From: Caldilineaceae bacterium bin5
GTDB taxonomy: Bacteria > Chloroflexota > Anaerolineae > Caldilineales > Caldilineaceae
Reading direction: 5' to 3'
Assembly (NCBI GenBank): GCA_002238445.1
Contig: MPML01000024.1
Location: 1 to 62,673 of the forward strand
DNA length: 62,673 bases
This document shows, one piece after another, positions 17,423 through 24,839 of the stretch. The notes beneath the pieces are model-generated. The model searched no databases and was not told the origin of the DNA. It worked only from the letters and a program-made list of their open reading frames with translations. Numbering within the stretch: position 1 is the first letter of the stretch; the number at the start of each line of letters is the position of its first letter. Both the position numbers and the translations under genes were made by a program.

Positions 17423-17815
17423 CTTGATGAATATGCCAGCGATGATACCGATCAGGCCTACAAGATAGACATTGCATGAAATTTCTTGTTATACTTGCTT
17501 GCATTCTCCCATGGGACTCGCTGGATGGATATGCCCGGCGCGAGCAGAGGCAGAATCTCCTTGCAAGCCGAAGTCGCGTTGGCCGAACGGTGCGTGCCAG
17601 TACAGAGTGAAGGGCGCCTATTGGGCCCACATCTATTTTCTTGCTCGTAAAAGGAGCATCGATTCCAGCAGAACCCCGACAGTTCCCCCGATTTACCACA
17701 ATAAGACTACAATTTTGACTGCAGGCCTCACCGTTGACAGCCGCACTATTGACCGAATTCATGCCGGCTCAGACCGGAATTTCTACTTCACTACTTTGCA
17801 GAAGGAAAAGGAACA
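17423..17815. other. Intergenic region upstream of the Cache lipoprotein
   Basis: About 390 bp with no convincing gene. A TTGACA hexamer occurs at 17733 but has no good -10 partner. The last bases before the gene, AGAAGGAAAAGGAACA, provide a purine-rich ribosome-binding site similar to that of the sugar-binding lipoprotein. Confidence 0.5.
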
Positions 17816-18856
17816 ATGACAGACCGTGCACTTTCTCGACGCGCATTTCTCAAAACGGCAGGAGTCGCAGCGTTAGGGGTAGGCTTGGCGGCCTGCCAGC
17901 CAATACCCCCGATCCCCGACGGCGAAACCGCGATGGGCGAAGTAACCGCTGCCCAGGTGACCGACCCAGAAAGCCTCAAGGCCTTCGTCCTCGGAGCGAA
18001 GGCGCGCATCGAGGCGATCACTGACATGAACGAAGGCGCAAAACTCAGGGAGGGGCTGAAAACCGAGGGCTACTGGAAATCCGGCTCGACCTTCCTCATC
18101 ATCTTCCTCATGAACGGAGACGCGTTCATTCACGGAAACGATCGTGAAGCGGAAAGCAAAAACCTGATGGGTGTCGAGGACGAACGCGGAACCAAGGTCA
18201 TCGAGAAACTCTTCGCGGCCGCTGCCCAAGGCGGTGGCTTCGTCAGATACGACGACGAGGGCCCAAAGACCGCATACGCTGTCGAATACATTTCCGGGAT
18301 CACCGCAAGACGATTCGTACTGGTCGGCGGCTTCTCGATGGACGTCTCCAATGTCCCAATCCAGATCGCGGATCTCCCCAAGCCCCCCGTTACCGCGTCG
18401 GAAGTGGTGGACCGCGAGACACTCATCGCCTTTGTCGAAGCCGCGGCCGAGACCTACAGCAATGCCGTCTTGTCCGAAGGCTACAGCGCCCTCACCGGGG
18501 TCCGAAACGCCTTCCGCGTCGAAGGAGGGGACTGGAAGTCAGGCTCCATCTACCTGTATGTCGTGAGTGGCGGCGGCGTCACCCTGTTTCATGGGTCCGA
18601 GCCGTTTCGCGAAGGCATTACCACGGACATGACGAGGACGGACTCCAAGGGCGTGAGATTCGCCGAGGAGCTGATCGGCGGCGCACGCCGCGAAGGTCGG
18701 AAGTTTCTGCGCTATCACTACGACAACCCGGCCATCCAGGGAGACGAGGAAACCGGTTCGCCGAAGCTCGGCTACGCCGTGAGCTTCCAGCCGCCCAACA
18801 CGGAACAGAAGGGCGTCATCGGCTCCGGCATCTATATCGACACAGACGAGGAGTAA
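17816..18856 (+). CDS. Secreted lipoprotein with two Cache-like sensor domains
   Basis: 346 residues. Tat motif (SRRAFLK) and lipobox Cys27 (GLAACQ) predict a lipid-anchored extracytoplasmic protein. Two homologous halves follow (about residues 40-175 and 200-340). Each has a helix with Asp-x-Glu-x-Leu (TDPESLKAFV, VDRETLIAFV), then WKSGS, a strand such as GDAFIHG or GVTLFHG, and a terminal hydrophobic strand, as in single Cache domains that bind small carboxylates or amines. No signalling domain is attached, so it may act as a ligand scavenger or a partner of a separate receptor. It lies inside a decayed duplication, in copy 1 only, and so was inserted there or lost from copy 2. Confidence 0.7.
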   Translation: MTDRALSRRAFLKTAGVAALGVGLAACQPIPPIPDGETAMGEVTAAQVTDPESLKAFVLGAKARIEAITDMNEGAKLREGLKTEGYWKSGSTFLIIFLMNGDAFIHGNDREAESKNLMGVEDERGTKVIEKLFAAAAQGGGFVRYDDEGPKTAYAVEYISGITARRFVLVGGFSMDVSNVPIQIADLPKPPVTASEVVDRETLIAFVEAAAETYSNAVLSEGYSALTGVRNAFRVEGGDWKSGSIYLYVVSGGGVTLFHGSEPFREGITTDMTRTDSKGVRFAEELIGGARREGRKFLRYHYDNPAIQGDEETGSPKLGYAVSFQPPNTEQKGVIGSGIYIDTDEE

Positions 18857-19093
18857 ACCTCGGCGCACGGGACCCCACGCTCCCGATGCCGGGCTTCTCT
18901 TGCGGCAGGTTTGGTCACTTTGGCACGACCGGCGCGTCGGAGTAGGGGGCGCCTATGGCCCGCCGCGCCTGTGCGGACAGGGCGGCTTGGACGATAGCGG
19001 CGCCGTTCTGTTCGATTGTGGCCGGTGATTGAAACGCTGATGTCTGCATTGCGCTGCCCTTACTTGACCGATAATCGTTTACAGCCGCAGTTC
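18857..19093. other. Intergenic, no gene seen
   Basis: GC-rich stretch after the Cache lipoprotein. No promoter or terminator that I can support. It borders a HepT relic, so part of it may be degraded coding DNA. Confidence 0.4.
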
Positions 19094-19204
19094 AGTATGG
19101 TGCGGGCAACGATAGTCGATGATCTGCCTTTGCCCATTGACCAGCTTAGGACAATCGTCGGCGAAGGAATTGCCGGTCTCGCCTTCCCAAAAGCCGGCTC
19201 GTAG
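19094..19204 (+). pseudogene. Relic of a HepT-like (HEPN) toxin gene, 3' end only
   Basis: The last 37 codons (SMVRATIVDDLP, then LRTIVGEGIAGLAFP) match the C-terminus of the intact gene at 20203-20577. The N-terminal region, including the RX4HXY active site, is absent, so it is not functional. A longer frame opening at 19016 reads unrelated sequence first. Confidence 0.85.
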
Positions 19205-19369
19205 CAGTCTGATCAACTCTGGAAGAGGAGCGAGTGAAGATTCTTCCGGATGAGCGCAGCTTGGGCGGGCAAAGGTGAAGACGTTCAGAGATATGAATTC
19301 CAGAGGATAGCTCTTGCTTTACACTCCTGACTTTTCATTTCTTATCACTGGCAACCGGATACTGAACTG

Positions 19370-19708
19370 ATGCGATTTGCCCTCTTTGGCGCCGGCCGCG
19401 CCGGCACAATCCACGCCCGCAACATCGCCGCCCATCCCCGCGCCGAGCTCGTTTACATCTTCGACGTCGATCAGGCCGCCGCGCAGCGCCTCACGGACGC
19501 CCGTCTGCTGCACTCGGCGCGCCAGAACCTGACCGATGAGCGCCGGACCCTCATCCTGGCCTGGCACCGGCGACGCGACGAAGTTTGGGACAAGCCCCCC
19601 GCCTACTGGCAGGACGAGATTCCCGAAGTCCTTGCCAACCGCGACGCCAACCGGGAGTACGCGCGCTCGCGCATTCCAGGCGAACATCTCGAATTCAGCG
19701 GCCAGTAG
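19370..19708 (+). pseudogene. Chimeric ORF: Gfo/Idh/MocA N-terminus fused to PhyH C-terminus
   Basis: Residues 1-45 match the N-terminus of the dehydrogenase at 20746 (with GAGRAG nucleotide motif). From residue 46 on it matches the C-terminus of the PhyH gene at 16000-16809. The joint falls in GACGCCCG, shared by both parents. It has no complete Rossmann fold, no EKP motif and no PhyH iron site except the distal His, so enzymatic activity is not expected. It marks the novel joint of a tandem duplication. Confidence 0.9.
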
Positions 19709-19918
19709 GGTATTATACTTTGGGATAACGCCAACGGGGCCAGGAGTCTTTGAAACTCGTGAAAGCAGGTGAGACGCCTGGCTTTCAGTTGCGCAGTTGT
19801 TGCAAAGAATCGTGATTTCAGGCGCGCGTTATGCTGCGCTCAAGTAGCGACGCGGTAGCGCATGCACCATTTGGTCCGCTTCCGTGGTCATGCTGATTTT
19901 CAGGAGTACACAAATGAA
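19495..19918 (+). repeat. Duplicated segment, downstream copy
   Basis: Partner of 16596-17024. It begins at the chimeric joint and runs through the conserved non-coding stretch into the intact MntA-like gene. Confidence 0.9.
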
Positions 19919-20216
19919 GGCACAGATTGAGATTCCCCAAGACGTTGTTGCCGACTTTTGTCAGCGCCACCAAATTCGTCGCTTGGCTCTTCTACAAAAG
20001 AGTCTCACGTCGGAGGAAGACTTGGATCTCATCGTGGAGTTTGATTCGGATGCGAAGGTAGGGCTGTTACAGTTGGCTCGTTTGGAACAGGAGTTGAGCG
20101 AAGCGCTTAACAGGTCAACCCATCTGCTGACCTATAAGGGCGTCGAGAGAAGCTCTAACCCCTTCTTCAAGGAAGCAATTGTCGATTCAGCTGTCATTCA
20201 GTATGAGCACGAATGA
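19914..20216 (+). CDS. MntA-like minimal nucleotidyltransferase, degenerate active site
   Basis: 100 residues from the ATG preceded by CAGGAG; an upstream in-frame ATG at 19884 lacks a ribosome-binding site. Fold and context match MntA antitoxins of HepT/MntA modules: an IRRLAL strand, an acidic DLDLIVEF strand (Asp36, Asp38) and the FFKEAIVDSAVIQY tail. The GS of the family GSX10DXD motif is missing (LLQKS instead of FGS) and the segment before DLD is shortened by about five residues. Known MntA proteins neutralise HepT by AMPylating its Tyr; this one may not be catalytic. It overlaps the HepT start by 14 bp. Confidence 0.8.
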   Translation: MKAQIEIPQDVVADFCQRHQIRRLALLQKSLTSEEDLDLIVEFDSDAKVGLLQLARLEQELSEALNRSTHLLTYKGVERSSNPFFKEAIVDSAVIQYEHE

Positions 20217-20577
20217 TGACAATGTGCGTCTTGTTGCCATGGGAGTCTATGCCACCAAGGCGGTAGAAATTCTGGGCACGACAGGCCAGGATGAGTTGGA
20301 ACAGAACGAGATAATGCAGTTCGCTCTGATAAAGCTGGTGGAAATTGTAGGCGAGCCGGCCAATTGTGTTTCCGAACAGACGCGAAGGAGATACAGTGAG
20401 ATCCCATGGACTGACGTCATAGGAATGCGCCACCGGCTAGTTCACGATTACGAGGCTATTGATCTCAGTATGGTGCGCGCAACAATTGTCGACGACTTGC
20501 CGGCGCTAATCGAAGATCTTAGAGCGATTGTTGGTGAAGGAGTTGCTGATCTTGCGTTCCCAAGGACTGGCCCTTAG
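20203..20577 (+). CDS. HepT-like HEPN-domain RNase toxin
   Basis: 124 residues from this ATG (an alternative ATG lies at 20179). An all-helical HEPN protein of the HepT (DUF86) group with the catalytic RX4HXY motif intact as RHRLVHDY (Arg76, His81, Tyr83). The preceding EIPWTDVIGM is also typical. Homologues cleave tRNA or mRNA and are neutralised by AMPylation of the motif Tyr by MntA. Coupled to the MntA-like gene by overlap. Since the partner has lost the GS motif while the toxin site is kept, control may be by binding only. Confidence 0.8.
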   Translation: MSTNDDNVRLVAMGVYATKAVEILGTTGQDELEQNEIMQFALIKLVEIVGEPANCVSEQTRRRYSEIPWTDVIGMRHRLVHDYEAIDLSMVRATIVDDLPALIEDLRAIVGEGVADLAFPRTGP

Positions 20578-20745
20578 CCGCTTCGTTACCTGGGGAAGAG
20601 GAGTCAGTCATGATTTTTCTGGAGCAGCGCAGACTGGATCATCCCGACTCCCCGGACGCCATGAAGGTTGAGTTTCAGAGAGTAGATTTTACAACCCATC
20701 CCTGACTATAAAACTTTCCATCGCTGTTCAGTTGGCCCATAAGCC

Positions 20746-21732
20746 ATGCGATTTGCCCTCTTTGGCGCCGGCCGCGCCGGCACAATCCACGCCCGCAACA
20801 TCGCCGCCCATCCCCGCGCGGAGCTCGCTTACATCTTCGACGTAGACCAGGCCGCCGCGCAGCGCCTCACAGACGCCCGCGGAGGGCAGGTCCCCCGCGG
20901 CGCGCATCAGATCTGGGAAGCGGACGACGTCGATGCCGTCCTGATCGCCTCATCGACCGATACCCACGTCGACCTGCTTCGCCAGGCCATGCAGGCCGGC
21001 AAACCGACCTACTGCGAAAAGCCGATCGATCTCGATATCGAGAAAGTGAGAAATTTCGTGGACGAAGTCTCCGCGAGCGACCCGCCGGTATTCATCGGAT
21101 TCCGCCGCCGCTTCCAGCCTGAATTCAGTTCCATGCAACGGCAGGTCCGGGACGGCGCAATCGGACAGATCGAGTCCATCCGTATCATTGCCCGCGACTT
21201 TGCCTTGGCTCCTCTCGCCTTTCTGCAGCGCTCCGGCGGCCTGCTGCGCGACAAGATGATCCACTACTTCGACCTGGCCCCATGGCTCGCCGCCGAGAGG
21301 CCAACCGAACTGTACGCAACCGGCTCCTGCCTCATCGACCCCGTCGTCGGGCAGATGGGCGACGTCGACACCGCGGTGGCGGTCCTGCGCTTCCCCAGCG
21401 GCGCGCTCGGTACAATAGAGAACGGCCGGCGCGCGGTCTACGGCTTTGACGACCGGATCGAGGTTTTTGGCGCCGAAGGTATGCTGCAAGGCGGCTCGGC
21501 CCCCGCCGACAATCTGGCCCGGTTCACCGCGACGGGCATCACGCAGAATCGCTTTCCTGACTACTACGGCGAAGAAAGCTTCGCCTACGCGCTCGATGCC
21601 TTCATCACCACGCTCGAAAGCGGCGCGGCCGTCTCGCCCTCGCTGCAGGACGGCTACCAGGCCCAGCTGCTCGCCGAGGCTGCGCTGGAGTCCATACGCT
21701 CCAACCGGCCGGTGAAACTCCAATGGACATAG
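20746..21732 (+). CDS. Gfo/Idh/MocA-family oxidoreductase, inositol 2-dehydrogenase-like
   Basis: 328 residues. N-terminal Rossmann domain with GAGRAG (residues 7-12), the ASSTDTHVD loop, and the signature EKP at Glu91-Pro93. The C-terminal half has the substrate helix pattern GGLLRDKMIHYFDLAPWL, which supplies the Asp/His pair of IolG-type enzymes. It oxidises a sugar or cyclitol hydroxyl with NAD(P). With the DegT-type aminotransferase 6 kb upstream it could form a keto-cyclitol oxidation/transamination pair; this is inference. A MITE inserted 7 bp after its stop codon. Confidence 0.88.
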   Translation: MRFALFGAGRAGTIHARNIAAHPRAELAYIFDVDQAAAQRLTDARGGQVPRGAHQIWEADDVDAVLIASSTDTHVDLLRQAMQAGKPTYCEKPIDLDIEKVRNFVDEVSASDPPVFIGFRRRFQPEFSSMQRQVRDGAIGQIESIRIIARDFALAPLAFLQRSGGLLRDKMIHYFDLAPWLAAERPTELYATGSCLIDPVVGQMGDVDTAVAVLRFPSGALGTIENGRRAVYGFDDRIEVFGAEGMLQGGSAPADNLARFTATGITQNRFPDYYGEESFAYALDAFITTLESGAAVSPSLQDGYQAQLLAEAALESIRSNRPVKLQWT

Positions 21733-21739
21733 AAAAATT

Positions 21740-22025
21740 GTAACTACCAAGCCACAGTACTTGACCAGCCAGTCGTCCTTGGAACCATTCAGGCTCTTGG
21801 TGACGCTACTGGTATACAGCCGCCGCCATGCTCGCCAGCCGACACGTTGCGAAGAAGGCACACGGTCGGTGAGGCATGTTTTTGTAGGGGGGCGTTGCGG
21901 GGGCGCAGCCCCTGCACAAGGGAGGGCCGAAGGCCCGACCGCCCAAAAAACAGAGAATGAGGAGAGAGTAAACACCTTCACTCGCCTCATTCAGGTTCGC
22001 AAATCAGTTGTGGCTGAGTAGTTAC
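21740..22025 (-). mobile_element. IS66-like MITE, copy 4 (complete, with 8-bp target duplication)
   Basis: 286 bp. On the plus strand it starts GTAACTACCAAGCCAC and ends GTGGCTGAGTAGTTAC, a terminal inverted repeat of about 16 bp with few mismatches. GAAAAATT flanks it directly at 21732-21739 and 22026-22033. The hairpin core is on the minus strand at 21887-21944. This is the cleanest copy for defining the element. Confidence 0.88.
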
Positions 22026-22102
22026 GAAAAATTGAACATTGCAAATACGCCACCGCTTCGCCCTATGCACCCGAAGGAGATCCCATCAGCTCGCGCCTGC
22101 CT

Positions 22103-23704
22103 ATGAACGCCAATACTGACCCTTCAGCGAACGCCTATCAACTCCACGACGGAGAGAGCGTCCTCCTCCTCGACGAAGCCCTGATCCAGGAGGAAGACGG
22201 CATTACCCGCGCCGTCCAGCCCTGCACCAAGACCCCGTTCGTCATGGAGCCCGACCCGGACAAGCCCTGGGAGGCCTGCGGCCCCGGCATGAGCAAGCGC
22301 ATCCACCTCTACGGCACGGCTCTCTACGACGATCTGGCAGGCAAGTATCGCATGTGGTACTTCGGCCGTATGGGCCCCCACTGGCGCGTGCCCGATGGCA
22401 ACTACCAGATCCCCGGCCTCTATGTCCCCCGCACCGACGAAAGACCCTTCCACTGCAACGGCGTCACCGCCGACCGCCATGGACGCGCCTTCGTCGACAA
22501 CGATCGCGGCGACCTCACCCTGTACGCCGAGAGCGACGACGGCATCAACTGGACCAAGCCGGAACTGGGCATCTTCACATTCAACGGCAGCTCAGCCAAC
22601 AACATCATCTGGGATCTCCACGGCGCCTCTGTCTTCATCGACCGCGACGAGGAGGATCTGGACAAACGCTATAAAGCCATCGGCTTCTGCCGCCGCTACC
22701 GCAGCATCTTCCTGCTCACCTCCCCCGACGGCATCCACTGGGACGACAACGTTACCGTGACCCTGCCCGAGCAGGGGCGCGTCCATAACTGTCTTGAGCC
22801 GGTGGTAAAGCGCAGCAACGAGGGCACATTTAACGTCACCTGGGACGCGGCCGCCTCCCTCTACCGCGCCTATTCCCTCCAGCGCTTTGACGATAGCCAC
22901 AAGCGGCGGGTCATCTGCTATTCGGAAAGCCCCTCTCTGGCCGGCCCCTGGAAGGACTCCTACCCGATCCTGGAGCCGAGCCACTGGGACGACGAGATCG
23001 CCCGGCGCAGATACAACGCGCTGCGCGCCGAGTTCCACAACATGTCCGCCTTCCGTTATGGGGGCCTCCATATCGGTCTGCTCGGCGTCCTCTACGTGAC
23101 CGCCGAGCAGATCCCGGGCGAGAAGAATCAGATCCCCTGCGACGGCCCCATCGACGGCCAGTTCGTCTACAGCCGCGATGGCATCAACTGGCAGCATGCC
23201 GACCGCGCCCGCACCGCCGCGCTCCCGCGCGGCGCCGGCGACGCCTTCGACAGGGGCATGATCATCGGCACGGCCAAAGAGCCGATCGTCGAAGGCGACG
23301 AAATTCACTGGTACTACACCGGCTGCGAACACACCCACGGCGAAGTCAACATGGAGAAGCGCGTCAAGCGGCTGGGGCGTGCCACCTGGCAGCGGGACCG
23401 CTTCGTCGCGCTCGCCGCGCCCGGCGAGGGTACAATCGTGACCAAGCCCTTGCACCTGCCCGCGGGCGCCGGCGCGCTCGAGCTGAACGCCGATGCCGCC
23501 GCTGGTCAGCTGCGCGTCGAACTGTGCCGCCCCGACGGGCGCGTTCTGGACGGCTTTGCTCGCGCCGACTGTCTTCCACTACAATCTGACGACCTGCACT
23601 GGCAGATCAGGTGGAAGAACGAGCAGCAAACAATCGAAGGCCCGGTCCGGATCCATTTCTTTCTTAATCGGAGTAAGCTTTACAGCTTCACATTTCAAAC
23701 CTGA
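22103..23704 (+). CDS. Beta-propeller glycoside-hydrolase-like protein (GH32/43/68-like fold)
   Basis: 533 residues without a signal peptide. Repeated blade motifs such as SDDGINWTKP, SPDGIHWDD and SRDGINWQ indicate a five-bladed propeller as in GH32, GH43 and GH130-like enzymes. A C-terminal beta-sandwich ends with PVRIHFFLNRSKLYSFTF. Paralogues occur at 39594 and 41181. The propeller may hydrolyse or phosphorolyse a furanoside or uronide, but catalytic acids were not identified, so a binding or non-hydrolytic role is possible. Followed after 44 bp by a PhyH gene. Confidence 0.65.
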   Translation: MNANTDPSANAYQLHDGESVLLLDEALIQEEDGITRAVQPCTKTPFVMEPDPDKPWEACGPGMSKRIHLYGTALYDDLAGKYRMWYFGRMGPHWRVPDGNYQIPGLYVPRTDERPFHCNGVTADRHGRAFVDNDRGDLTLYAESDDGINWTKPELGIFTFNGSSANNIIWDLHGASVFIDRDEEDLDKRYKAIGFCRRYRSIFLLTSPDGIHWDDNVTVTLPEQGRVHNCLEPVVKRSNEGTFNVTWDAAASLYRAYSLQRFDDSHKRRVICYSESPSLAGPWKDSYPILEPSHWDDEIARRRYNALRAEFHNMSAFRYGGLHIGLLGVLYVTAEQIPGEKNQIPCDGPIDGQFVYSRDGINWQHADRARTAALPRGAGDAFDRGMIIGTAKEPIVEGDEIHWYYTGCEHTHGEVNMEKRVKRLGRATWQRDRFVALAAPGEGTIVTKPLHLPAGAGALELNADAAAGQLRVELCRPDGRVLDGFARADCLPLQSDDLHWQIRWKNEQQTIEGPVRIHFFLNRSKLYSFTFQT

Positions 23705-23748
23705 CGACAACTGGCCACAGAGCACGAACAATCAGATCGAGGACTCCA

Positions 23749-24471
23749 ATGAGCCTGACAACCCAAGAAAAAGAATCCTTCGAAGCCAACGGCTATCTGC
23801 TCAAAAAAGGTCTCGTCTCCCAGCGGGAGATCGGGCAGATCCGCCAGGAATTGCCAGACATCCACCGGCACATGGTGGCTGACCCGCCGCCTGAAGTCCA
23901 CGTCGCCTGGGAGGACGAGGACGCGCCCGATGAGAGCAAAATCATCCGCCAGCTGATGCACAGCGAGCTGGTCAGCCCTACCCTCAACCGCATCCTGCGC
24001 AGCGACACACTCGTCGAAATCGTAGCCGAGCTGATGCACCCGCAAGTCGCTCTCTACCACAGCAAACTCCTGCCCAAAGAGGCCGGCATCGGCGCGGCAA
24101 CGCCCTGGCATCAGGACTACGCCTACTGGAAGACCGACGAAAACCAGCCGATGATGCTCAACTGCCAGCTCGCCATCGATCCGATGACCCTCGAAAACGG
24201 CTGCCTGGAGTTCATCCCCGGCAGCCATCGCTGGGGACTGCAGGACCATGAGCGGCACCAGGAGACCTTCGGCATGTTCCTGCCCGGCCGCTACTACAAG
24301 CGGGACGAGGGCGTGACCATCCCGATGGAGCCGGGCGACGGCATCTTCTTCACATCCCTCGTCATCCACGGCTCCGCGCCCAACCTGTCGCCCCACCCCC
24401 GCTGGGCCAACACCTTCGCCTACAACGTGCCCGGCAACGGCGAGCACCAGGTCCGCGAAATTCTGCGCTGA
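23749..24471 (+). CDS. Phytanoyl-CoA dioxygenase (PhyH) family protein
   Basis: 240 residues, Fe(II)/2-oxoglutarate oxygenase. His121-Gln-Asp123 (TPWHQDYAYW) and the distal His (VIHGSAPNLSPHPR) form the iron site, with an Arg following for 2-oxoglutarate. NGCLEFIPGSHRWG is the family strand. It follows the beta-propeller gene and precedes a peptide/oligosaccharide importer, repeating the importer-plus-PhyH pattern of the first operon. Substrate unknown. Confidence 0.9.
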   Translation: MSLTTQEKESFEANGYLLKKGLVSQREIGQIRQELPDIHRHMVADPPPEVHVAWEDEDAPDESKIIRQLMHSELVSPTLNRILRSDTLVEIVAELMHPQVALYHSKLLPKEAGIGAATPWHQDYAYWKTDENQPMMLNCQLAIDPMTLENGCLEFIPGSHRWGLQDHERHQETFGMFLPGRYYKRDEGVTIPMEPGDGIFFTSLVIHGSAPNLSPHPRWANTFAYNVPGNGEHQVREILR

Positions 24472-24545
24472 CGCCAGTGGTCAGTGAAGTCGCTAACCAC
24501 TGGAAACCGGCCGATGCGGGGCCGCTATGTCGCACCCTGCCCAAA

Positions 24546-24574
24546 TTGGTTACAACGGTGGTTGTGTGTATAAT
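24546..24574 (+). promoter_or_regulatory. Sigma-70-like promoter of the first Opp-type importer operon
   Basis: TTGGTT (24546-24551), a 17-bp spacer and a perfect TATAAT (24569-24574). It implies a leader of roughly 260 nt before the binding-protein gene. The rest of this 368-bp gap holds no gene. Confidence 0.65.
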
Positions 24575-24839
24575 TGCCAAGCACCGATTCTGGACATTGG
24601 GTGAGCCATTGACCCCTTCCCCCAATTATCGAGGCTTTCCCCACTGCGGCCTTCCAAGACCTGCCCTATTTGTCCAGTTCTGCAATCGCAGAAATCCGCT
24701 TAGTTTTCAATTCTTGTTTTGCTGTTTTCGGTCCTCAGCAACTTCATGCCGTTCAGGCCTGGCGCATGCTACTGAGAACGAAAATCGACCACTGAACACG
24801 TGCAGTTCGGTATCCAACCAACCCATTGGAGGAGATTTC

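Noticed and set aside
24477..24839. N-terminal extension of the first Opp binding protein
   Set aside because: The extension contains the promoter boxes and precedes a perfect Tat/lipobox leader with GGAGGAG in front of its ATG.
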